Positions 1 through 5,287 of a stretch of 5,287 nucleotides of DNA are shown piece after piece (position 1 is the stretch's first letter; every line of letters starts with the position of its first letter). Position numbers and translations under genes: made by a program. The stretch lies in contig JAQBPZ010000248.1 of assembly GCA_028287225.1 (NCBI GenBank), forward strand, positions 1 to 5,287, written 5' to 3'. The notes under the pieces are model-generated. The model was given only the letters and a program-made list of their open reading frames with translations. It searched no databases and had not been told where the DNA came from. The DNA is from Gemmatimonadota bacterium. Lineage in GTDB: Bacteria; Gemmatimonadota; Gemmatimonadetes; Gemmatimonadales; Gemmatimonadaceae.

Positions 1-2328
1 CTGTCCCTCCTGCGGGCGCACGACGAGCCGGGGCTGGTGGTCGCCCTCGTCGTCGCCGGGGGTGACCACGACGAGCCGATCGACTCGCAGCGGTTCATCG
101 GCCGCGTCGGCGTCGCCGCCCGGGTCCACGAGCGGATCAACCTGCCGGGCGACACGGTGCAGATCACCCTCCAGGGGCTGCGCCGCATCGTCATCGAGGA
201 GATCCAGCAGAACGACCCGTATCCCATCGCCGTGATCCGCGGCGCCAAGGAGACGCCGGCCGACCCCTCGGACCTCGACGACCTCGTCACGCGCGTGGTG
301 TCTGCCGCCGAGACGCTCGCCGAGCTGGTGGACCGGATTCCCGACGAGGTGCCGGCCATCCTCAAGATGAACGTGTCCGACCCCGGCCGCTTCGCGGACC
401 TGGCGGCCACGAACATGAACTTCCGCATCACCGACAAGGACGAGGTGCTCCAGCGCCTCGACGTGGGACAGCGGCTCCGCTTCATCCTCAACCGCCTGGA
501 GCGCGAGGTCGCGCGCGCGCGGGTGATGGAGGACGTCAAGCGCCAGACCGAGATCAAGATCGAGCAGCACCAGCGCGAGTTCTACCTCCGCCAGCAGCTG
601 CGCGCCATCCAGGCCGAGCTCGGCGAGGCGGACCCCGGCGAGAAGGAGGCCATCGAGCTGCTGCGCCGCATCGACGAGGCGAAGCTCCCCGAGCGCGCCG
701 GCCAGGAAGCGCGCCGGGAGACGGAGCGGCTGCGCCAGCTCTCGCCCGCGTCGAGCGAGTACCAGGTGATCCGCACCTACCTCGACTGGATCCTGTCGCT
801 GCCGTGGAACAAGCGCAGCGGCGACGAGGAGATCGCGCTCAGGAAGGTGGAGGAGGCGCTCGACGGCCGGCACTACGGCCTGAGCGAGGCGAAGGAGCGC
901 ATCATCGAGTTCCTCGCGGTGCGCAAGCTGCGCGGCGGCGATCCGCACGGGCCGATCCTCTGCTTCGTCGGCCCCCCGGGCACGGGCAAGACCTCGCTCG
1001 GCGAGGCCATCGCGACGTCGATCGGCCGCGAGTTCTACCGCATCTCGGTGGGCGGCGTGCGCGACGAGGCCGAGGTCCGCGGGCATCGCCGCACCTACGT
1101 GGGCGCGATGCCCGGCCTGCTCATCCAGGCGCTGCGCCGCGTGCAGGTGAAGGACCCGGTGCTGATGATCGACGAGATCGATAAAATGTCGGGCGGAGGT
1201 CCGTCGGGAGATCCCACGGCCGCGATGCTCGAGGTGCTCGACCCGAGCCAGAACGACGAGTTCGTCGACCACTACCTGAACCTGCCCTTCGACCTCTCGG
1301 GCGCGCTGTTCATCTGCACGGCGAACAACCTGTTCGACATCCCCGCCCCGCTGCGCGACCGGATGGAGGTCATCCGCATCGCCGGCTACACGGTGGAGGA
1401 GAAGGTGGAGATCGCGTGGCGCTACCTGCTGCCGCGCATGCTGGAGGATCACGGCATCAGCGACAAGGACATCCAGTTCACCGACGAGTCGCTGTCGATC
1501 ATCTCCAACCGCTACTCGCGCGAGGCGGGCCTCCGCAACTTCGAGCGCAACCTGTCGGCGATCATGCGCAAGCGCGCGCGGCGCAAGGCGGAGGGCGAGG
1601 AAGGCGCGTGGGTGATCGACGCGGACAAGGTGGAGGAGGTGCTCGGCATCCCGCGCTACGCGGTGGAAGAGGTGGACATGGTGCCGGAGATCGGCGTCGT
1701 GACCGGCCTCGCGTGGACGGCGACCGGCGGCGATCTGATGGTGATCGAGGCGCTGCGCATGAACGGCTCCGGGCGCATGACCGTCACCGGCCAGCTCGGC
1801 GACGTGATGCGCGAGAGCGTGGATGCGGCGTACTCGTACGTGCGCTCGCGCGCGGCGGGCATCGGCATTCCCGACGAGGCGTTCAAGGAATACGACATCC
1901 ACGTCCACCTGCCCGCGGGCGCCATCCCGAAGGACGGTCCGAGCGCGGGCATCTCGCTCACGCTCGCCATCGCGAGCGCGCTGTCGCAGCGGCCCGTGCG
2001 CCGCGACCTCGCGATGACGGGCGAGGTGACGCTCCGGGGGAAGGTGCTCGAGATCGGCGGCGTGAAGGAGAAGGTGCTCGCCGCGTACCGCGCCGGCCTG
2101 CGGCACCTCATCATGCCGAAGGCGAACGAGAAGGACCTGCGCGACGTGCCGGAGGAGGTGAAGAAGGTCATCTCCTTCACCTTCGTCGGCCTGATGGACG
2201 AGGTGCTGAAGATCGCGCTCATGGAGCCGGTCGCCGACGACGCGGGCGCCGTTACCGCCGGGCCTGCGGTAACAGCGGCCCCGGAAGCCCTGGCGAGCGT
2301 CCCGGTGACGTCGGAGATCGCGAAGTAA
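1..2328 (+). CDS. lon: ATP-dependent protease Lon (LonA type), 5' end outside window
   Basis: Lon is a cytosolic homo-oligomeric AAA+ serine protease that unfolds and degrades misfolded and regulatory proteins. The frame is open from base 1, and the GTG at 37 lies inside the conserved N-terminal domain, so it is not the likely start. Counting the first codon as residue 1, I see the N-terminal substrate-recognition domain and coiled-coil linker (about 1-290), Walker A GPPGTGKT (324-331), Walker B VLMIDEID (387-394), sensor-1 Asn442, the arginine-finger region PLRDRME (Arg454) and the sensor-2 region EAGLRN (Arg512). The protease domain has PKDGPSAG with catalytic Ser648 and GGVKEK with catalytic Lys691. 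The Ser-Lys spacing of 43 equals that of E. coli S679/K722, and the numbering offset implies about 31 missing residues. The 775 visible residues end in an Ala/Val-rich tail of about 30 residues, longer than in E. coli Lon. The promoter is outside the window. Confidence 0.97.
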   Translation: MSLLRAHDEPGLVVALVVAGGDHDEPIDSQRFIGRVGVAARVHERINLPGDTVQITLQGLRRIVIEEIQQNDPYPIAVIRGAKETPADPSDLDDLVTRVVSAAETLAELVDRIPDEVPAILKMNVSDPGRFADLAATNMNFRITDKDEVLQRLDVGQRLRFILNRLEREVARARVMEDVKRQTEIKIEQHQREFYLRQQLRAIQAELGEADPGEKEAIELLRRIDEAKLPERAGQEARRETERLRQLSPASSEYQVIRTYLDWILSLPWNKRSGDEEIALRKVEEALDGRHYGLSEAKERIIEFLAVRKLRGGDPHGPILCFVGPPGTGKTSLGEAIATSIGREFYRISVGGVRDEAEVRGHRRTYVGAMPGLLIQALRRVQVKDPVLMIDEIDKMSGGGPSGDPTAAMLEVLDPSQNDEFVDHYLNLPFDLSGALFICTANNLFDIPAPLRDRMEVIRIAGYTVEEKVEIAWRYLLPRMLEDHGISDKDIQFTDESLSIISNRYSREAGLRNFERNLSAIMRKRARRKAEGEEGAWVIDADKVEEVLGIPRYAVEEVDMVPEIGVVTGLAWTATGGDLMVIEALRMNGSGRMTVTGQLGDVMRESVDAAYSYVRSRAAGIGIPDEAFKEYDIHVHLPAGAIPKDGPSAGISLTLAIASALSQRPVRRDLAMTGEVTLRGKVLEIGGVKEKVLAAYRAGLRHLIMPKANEKDLRDVPEEVKKVISFTFVGLMDEVLKIALMEPVADDAGAVTAGPAVTAAPEALASVPVTSEIAK
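2251..2273. repeat. 8-bp perfect inverted repeat inside the lon 3' end
   Basis: GTTACCGC (2251-2258) and GCGGTAAC (2266-2273) are exact reverse complements around a 7-base loop. The hairpin lies in the codons for the Ala-rich Lon tail, about 50 bases before the stop. It could be a coincidence of GCC/GCG-rich coding or a minor mRNA 3'-end structure. No U-tract follows, so it is not an intrinsic terminator. Confidence 0.5.
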
Positions 2329-2329
2329 C

Positions 2330-2458
2330 GCTCTTGCAACTGCTTCAACGCAGAGGACGCGGAGGGAACAGCGAGGACGCAGAGGACTGCCACTCATGAG
2401 TGTCTCTGGTTCCCTCCGCGTCCTCTGTGTCCTCTGTGGTAAAACGCAGTTGAAGAGC
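2330..2458. repeat. Intergenic inverted-repeat unit 1 (CAGAGGAC-type)
   Basis: The unit begins two bases after the lon stop codon. Outer arms 2330-2343 (GCTCTTGCAACTGC) and 2446-2458 match as reverse complements except for one extra base. Inner arms 2351-2369 and 2409-2427 are a perfect 19-bp inverted repeat containing CAGAGGACGCGGAGG. The centre is a perfect 12-bp palindrome, CACTCATGAGTG (2391-2402). The arms are built from loosely repeated AGAGGACRC words of about 9-10 bases. From memory, AGAGGACACAGAGG-style words recur as dispersed intergenic repeats in several high-GC environmental phyla; I cannot confirm copies elsewhere in this genome. No open frame with gene character lies here. Confidence 0.8.
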
Positions 2459-2463
2459 ATTTA

Positions 2464-2554
2464 ACCACAGAGGACACAGAGGGCACGGAGGGGGACGCCT
2501 GAGCGGCCTTCCTCTGCGCCCTCGCTGTTTCCTCAGTGCCCTCTGCGTTGAAGC
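2464..2554. repeat. Intergenic inverted-repeat unit 2, complementary to unit 1
   Basis: Bases 2464-2482 (ACCACAGAGGACACAGAGG) are the exact reverse complement of 2422-2440 in unit 1. Bases 2540-2554 are the exact reverse complement of 2343-2357. Bases 2510-2529 match the reverse complement of 2367-2386 with one mismatch in 20. The two units therefore form one large nested palindrome spanning 2343-2554. Within the unit, its own halves (about 2463-2477 and 2535-2549) are also imperfect reverse complements, so a local hairpin is possible too. Confidence 0.75.
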
Positions 2555-2574
2555 TGTTCGGACAGCTCGCACGG

Positions 2575-3852
2575 CTAATGCGACGCCACCCGGATCTTCG
2601 ACGGGTCCACCACCGTGCGGCTCATGGCGTCCGGCAGGTCGCTGTACAGCACCACGGCGCGGTCGTTGACGGTGAAGGTCGTGATCGTGGTCGTGCGTCC
2701 CTTCGACGCGAACGTCGATCCGCCGCCCGCCATCCGCCGCTCCGCCGAGCCGGTGCGCCGCGCCGTCGCGCGCACCGCGGCGTCGGAAAATTCCGCCGCC
2801 TCGAGTGAAGTGTCCCACACGCTGGCCCACACGATGCCGCGCCCGCCCGCCCCCTCCACCACCACGTAGCGGTCGCCGTCCCAGCCGGCGGCGGCGCGCG
2901 CGGCCGTCGTCTGGTCGCCGAGGTGCTGGTACAGGAACAACCGGGTCCCGAACTCGCCGAGGTCGTTCTCGTACACCGTGGTCGCGCCGCTCGGCGCCGG
3001 CAGGCTCACCACGCTCGGCTCGTCGGGCGTGGCGCCGAAGTACGCCGGCGTGTGGAGGATCTGCTCCGTGGAGCGCGGCATGGCGAGGAGCGGGTTCGTG
3101 GCGCCCTTCTGCTCCTTGAAGCGCTGCACGAAGTCGGCGCCGCTGAGGTACGGAAACAGGAGCGACTCCTGGATCACCATCGGCGCGGTGGCCATCACGG
3201 GCATGGAGCCCATCCGCTCGCGGATCATCTCGCGCATCGCGTCGCGCCCGCCCACGCGCAGCGCGATGTTGTCCGCGCCGCCGCCCATGATCATCATCTG
3301 CTCGTAGGTCGCCTGTCCCTCGATCACCGCCTGCGCCGCGGTTGCACGGTCGGCGTCGCCGATGGACTTCTGGATGGAGTCGAGATTCACGTACTGGTCC
3401 TGGAGCGCGTGGATCAGCTCGTGCGCGATGGTGATGCCCACCATCTGCTCGTCGGCGCCCTTCACGACGTAGAGCGTCTTCAGCGCGGGGTCGTAGTAGC
3501 CGACGATCTGCTCGTCGAGCACCTTGATGAGGAAGGCGCGCAGGTCCATGGCCGGCGGGATCAGGCCGAGCAGCTTCTGCGCCACCTCCTCGCCCGCCAG
3601 CGACTGCGCGGACTTGGACTCGTTGAACTGCTTCAGCAGAAACGCGTGCACCTCCTCGCGGGTGCGCTCCTCCACGCGCGGCGGATGCTTGAAGGGCACG
3701 CCGATGGCCTTCTCGATGCGGGGTATCGCATCGGCCACCTCGCGTGCGTACGGCCCGGAGCCGGCGTCGGCGCCGCGGCATCCCGCCAGGAGCAGTGGCG
3801 CCGCCACCAGCAGGCTCGCGTACCGGGCGCGCCAGTGCATCACTCTTCCCAT
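2575..3852 (-). CDS. Predicted lipoprotein zinc metallopeptidase (HExxH, gluzincin-like)
   Basis: The 425-residue product starts with a basic n-region (MGRVMHWRAR), a hydrophobic stretch and the lipobox LLAGC with Cys25, which predicts a lipid-anchored protein outside the cytoplasmic membrane. The catalytic motif is HELIH (144-148) in IAHELIHALQDQ, with His144 and His148 as zinc ligands and Glu145 as catalytic base. Glu178 in VIEGQA is the likely third ligand, 30 residues downstream. A GYYDP motif (118-122) precedes the active site, as in other bacterial proteins with HALQDQ-type active sites. The C-terminal part has GWDGDRY (323-329). Substrate and exact family are unknown to me. I chose ATG 3852 because GGAGGG lies 4 bases upstream. 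The second ATG at 3840 overlaps the upstream gene's stop as TGATG and is a real alternative; it keeps the signal peptide intact. Co-transcription with the Clp-like ATPase gene is very likely. Confidence 0.88.
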   Translation of the reverse strand: MGRVMHWRARYASLLVAAPLLLAGCRGADAGSGPYAREVADAIPRIEKAIGVPFKHPPRVEERTREEVHAFLLKQFNESKSAQSLAGEEVAQKLLGLIPPAMDLRAFLIKVLDEQIVGYYDPALKTLYVVKGADEQMVGITIAHELIHALQDQYVNLDSIQKSIGDADRATAAQAVIEGQATYEQMMIMGGGADNIALRVGGRDAMREMIRERMGSMPVMATAPMVIQESLLFPYLSGADFVQRFKEQKGATNPLLAMPRSTEQILHTPAYFGATPDEPSVVSLPAPSGATTVYENDLGEFGTRLFLYQHLGDQTTAARAAAGWDGDRYVVVEGAGGRGIVWASVWDTSLEAAEFSDAAVRATARRTGSAERRMAGGGSTFASKGRTTTITTFTVNDRAVVLYSDLPDAMSRTVVDPSKIRVASH

Positions 3853-5000
3853 TCCACCCTCCGTCCACTCATGAGTCCCACCACGCGCGCGACGTCGTGC
3901 CCGCGCACCACGATGCCTTCGTCCAGCAGCTGACGCTCCAGCTCCACGTCGAGCGCCGCGCGTCCGGCGGCGGTCGTCTCCGCCGCCGGCCCCGAGGCCT
4001 CTTCATGCCCCCGTGACGTGCGCGACGCCGACGGCGCCTCGCCACGCTGCCCGGTGAGCGCCGATTCGATCTCGGCGCCGAACCGCTCGAGCGCCGCGAT
4101 GCCCGTGCGCGCCATCGCATCCAGCGGCGGCGTACCCGACAGGCGGCTGCCCTGCTCCGCCGACTCCGTGCGGCGAGCCTGCCGCACCCACGCGCGGCGG
4201 CGCGCGATGAGCTCCTCCGCGCGCGCGCTGTAGATCGCCGTCGCCTGGATGTGCGCGCAGGCCTCGTCGAGCGCGTCGATCGCCTTGTCCGGCCGCCGGC
4301 GGTCGGGGACCCAGAGGTCGGTCAGCTCGATCGACGCGCGGACGGCGGCATCGGTGACCACGACGTTGTGGTGCCGCGCGAGCGACGGAACGCGCGTGCG
4401 CAGGATCTCCAGCGTCTCGGCGGGCGACAGCTCGCGCACCGCGATCTTCTGGAACCGCCGCTCGAGCGCCGGGTCGCCGAGGATCCAGCGCTCGTATTCG
4501 TCGTCGGTGGTGGCGCCCATGAGGCGGAACTCGCCGCGCGCGAGCGCCGGCTTGAGCATGTTCGCGGCGTCCATCGCCGAGCCGTTCGCGCTGCCCTGCC
4601 CGATCAGGTTGTGCATCTCGTCCACGAACAGCAGCACGTCGCCGGCGGCGCTCGTCTCGGCCACGAGGGCGCGCAGGCGCTCCTCGTACTGGCCGCGGTA
4701 CGTGGTGCCCGCCACCATGCCGACGGCGTCGAGCGAGAGGAGGCGCAGGTCGCGCAGCATGATGGGCACCCCGCCGGACGCGATGCGCATCGCGAGCCCC
4801 TCGGCGATCGCGGTCTTGCCGACGCCGGCCGGCCCCACGAGCGCGGGATTGTTCTTCCCCTGGCGCAGGAGGATGTCCACCGCGCGCGCGATCTCCTCGT
4901 CTCGGCAGCGCACCGTCTCCAGCCGCCCGTTGCGCGCGTCGGCCGTGAGGTCGCGCGTGAACCGGTCGAGGGCGGGGGTGGAAGCGCGGGGGTCGGTCAT
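3840..5000 (-). CDS. ClpA/B/C-like ATPase with a single (first) AAA+ module
   Basis: The 386-residue product matches the first nucleotide-binding domain of Hsp100/Clp unfoldases. The start LDRFTRDLTADARNGRLETV (11-30) aligns with the opening of Clp domain 1. Walker A is GPAGVGKT (56-63), the pore loop is TYRGQYEERL (100-109), Walker B is LLFVDE (123-128), sensor 1 is GATTDDEY (162-169), the arginine fingers lie in LERRFQ (Arg181/Arg182), and the helical lid has RPDKAIDALDEA (236-247). Missing are the N-terminal substrate domain, a ClpB-size middle domain, the second AAA+ ring and so the ClpP-docking loop. Residues about 260-345 are a charged, low-complexity segment. The last 35 resemble the linker that precedes domain 2, and the frame stops there. 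It may be a standalone remodelling ATPase; a partner protease is not evident. ATG 5000 is the first ATG in a frame closed by a stop at 5043-5045; no clear Shine-Dalgarno precedes it. Confidence 0.85.
   Translation of the reverse strand: MTDPRASTPALDRFTRDLTADARNGRLETVRCRDEEIARAVDILLRQGKNNPALVGPAGVGKTAIAEGLAMRIASGGVPIMLRDLRLLSLDAVGMVAGTTYRGQYEERLRALVAETSAAGDVLLFVDEMHNLIGQGSANGSAMDAANMLKPALARGEFRLMGATTDDEYERWILGDPALERRFQKIAVRELSPAETLEILRTRVPSLARHHNVVVTDAAVRASIELTDLWVPDRRRPDKAIDALDEACAHIQATAIYSARAEELIARRRAWVRQARRTESAEQGSRLSGTPPLDAMARTGIAALERFGAEIESALTGQRGEAPSASRTSRGHEEASGPAAETTAAGRAALDVELERQLLDEGIVVRGHDVARVVGLMSGRRVEWEE
3857..3862 (-). promoter_or_regulatory. Shine-Dalgarno site for the lipoprotein peptidase
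   Basis: Read on the minus strand this is GGAGGG, followed by TGGA and then ATG at 3852. The spacing fits this start; for the ATG at 3840 the gap of 16 bases would be too long. The site lies inside the last codons of the upstream ATPase gene, so ribosomes finishing that gene could expose or reuse it. Confidence 0.6.
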
Positions 5001-5013
5001 GCGACGAAAGATA

Positions 5014-5047
5014 GGGAGGGATTCGGGATTAGGGATTAGGGATTAGG
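5014..5047 (+). other. G-rich tract with G-quadruplex potential upstream of the Clp-like gene
   Basis: The plus strand has five GGG runs, at 5014, 5018, 5025, 5032 and 5039, separated by loops of 1, 4, 4 and 4 bases, and a final GG at 5046. This satisfies the usual four-run G-quadruplex pattern. It begins 13 bases upstream of the Clp-like start codon and lies on that gene's template strand. The last three runs belong to GGGATTA heptads of the adjacent repeat. Any effect on transcription is inference. Confidence 0.5.
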
Positions 5048-5282
5048 AACTGCGCGCGCCGCTCGAGCGGTCGACCCGCGTGTCGACGCGTGGCGTCCCG
5101 GGCGGCTGTCATCCCGCAGGAGGGAGCGCCGCGACCGAGTGTCGGGATCTGCTGTCCCTGCCGTGACGCCGGCCCGTCCGCCGGGATGGCAGATCCCGAC
5201 TCGACGCGCTGCGCGCGCTCGTGGGATGACATCCGCTCGGGATGCGTCCCCGCGCAGTTCCTGATCCCTAATCCCTAATCCC
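5025..5282. repeat. 258-bp element bounded by 32-bp terminal inverted repeats (GGGATTA heptads)
   Basis: The left arm 5025-5056 and right arm 5251-5282 are reverse complements at 31 of 32 positions; the one difference is at 5044/5263. Each arm is about two and a half GGGATTA heptads followed by AGGAACTGCGCG. The interior has no convincing gene, and its short open frames on opposite strands end in the same peptide (QFLIPNP) because both read through an arm. Also inside is a perfect 12-bp palindrome, CCGCTCGAGCGG (5059-5070). It looks like a non-autonomous dispersed repeat. No target-site duplication can be judged, because only 5 bases remain to the right. Confidence 0.75.
5107..5231. repeat. 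Nested palindromic repeat of the TCATCCC...GGGATCTGC type
   Basis: TGTCATCCC (5107-5115) pairs with GGGATGACA (5223-5231). GTCGGGATCTGC (5141-5152) pairs perfectly with GCAGATCCCGAC (5189-5200), and the stem extends inward through 5158/5183 with two wobble pairs. The centre is near 5170. From memory, words like TGTCATCCCGAGC and GGGATCTGC occur in dispersed palindromic repeats of several bacterial phyla; copies in this genome cannot be checked here. It lies inside the 258-bp element, whose centre of symmetry is about 16 bases away, so the two palindromes are not concentric and may have separate origins. Confidence 0.65.
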
Positions 5283-5287
5283 TGACT

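Larger units (their letters stand above)
2330..2554. terminator. Candidate bidirectional termination/insulation region between convergent genes
   Basis: lon (+) ends at 2328 and the peptidase gene (-) ends at 2575, so transcripts from both sides run into this GC-rich palindrome. Strong hairpins at the 3' ends of both mRNAs could block read-through or protect the ends from exonucleases. No U-rich tract follows any stem on either strand, so a classical intrinsic terminator is not supported. The role is inferred from position and structure only. Confidence 0.3.

Noticed and set aside
37..39. GTG at 37 as the start of lon
   Set aside because: The frame is open and Lon-like upstream (SLLRAHDEPGL), and comparison with E. 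coli numbering places about 31 more residues before base 1.
1416..2399. Plus-strand open frame of 327 codons within lon
   Set aside because: It is an Arg/Gly-rich shadow of Lon, whose own frame carries the ATPase and Ser-Lys protease motifs through this stretch.
2351..2490. Possible CRISPR array from the repeated AGAGGAC words
   Set aside because: The words are short, irregular and partly inverted, with no uniform repeat length or unique spacers, and no cas gene is present.
2345..3868. Long minus-strand open frame (507 codons) overlapping the peptidase gene
   Set aside because: Its translation is Arg/Gly/Ala-rich low-complexity sequence typical of an alternative frame in GC-rich DNA, and it runs on into the intergenic palindrome. 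The 425-residue frame has a signal peptide, a lipobox and HELIH.
3866..3876. CACTCATGAGT shared with the central palindrome at 2391-2401
   Set aside because: An 11-base match built around a 10-bp palindrome could arise by chance, the flanks differ, and the second copy lies inside the Clp-like coding region.
2923..3933. Plus-strand open frame of 336 codons opposite the peptidase gene
   Set aside because: It is rich in His, Leu, Val and Arg with no recognisable domain, lies antisense to a well-supported gene, and has no ribosome-binding site that I can see.
4249..5046. Two long plus-strand open frames opposite the Clp-like gene
   Set aside because: Both are antisense shadows; the minus frame has every expected AAA+ motif in order. 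One of them ends only because it runs into the heptad repeat.
5029..5278. Short open frames of 67 (-) and 62 (+) codons in the right-hand intergenic region
   Set aside because: Both end in QFLIPNP because each reads through one arm of the terminal inverted repeat. They are products of the repeat and not genes.

Overview
The window is very GC-rich bacterial DNA with dense G/C third codon positions. It carries three protein-coding genes and two long, gene-free inverted-repeat regions. The gene content (Lon, a lipoprotein zinc peptidase, a short Clp-type ATPase) and the presence of two styles of dispersed intergenic repeat suggest a high-GC environmental bacterium. Gemmatimonadota is my best guess and Acidobacteriota or a similar soil lineage is possible. 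This placement is inference from general resemblance, not from a marker gene.

Layout. Bases 1-2328 (+) are the ATP-dependent protease Lon, open at the left edge, so roughly the first 30 residues lie outside the window. Bases 2329-2574 are a non-coding gap between convergent genes and are almost entirely filled by two GC-rich hairpin units that can pair internally or with each other. Bases 2575-5000 (-) are a two-gene operon. The promoter-proximal gene (3840-5000) encodes a ClpA/B/C-like protein reduced to the first AAA+ module. The distal gene (2575-3852) encodes a predicted lipoprotein with an HExxH zinc-peptidase motif. The two reading frames overlap by 13 bases, and a second in-frame ATG sits in a TGATG stop/start overlap, so translational coupling is likely. 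Bases 5001-5287 hold no credible gene. They contain a G-rich tract and a 258-bp element bounded by 32-bp terminal inverted repeats made of GGGATTA heptads, with a second palindrome nested inside.

How the parts may work together. All three proteins belong to protein quality control or proteolysis: Lon degrades damaged cytosolic proteins, the Clp-like ATPase would remodel proteins in the cytosol, and the lipoprotein would act outside the cytoplasmic membrane. Lon is transcribed towards the other two and is not co-transcribed with them, so a functional link between Lon and the operon is not shown by the sequence. The tight ATPase-peptidase pair is the most interesting biological association here. 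The flanking repeats are the most interesting non-coding structure. I found no tRNA, rRNA, CRISPR array, transposase or phage gene.
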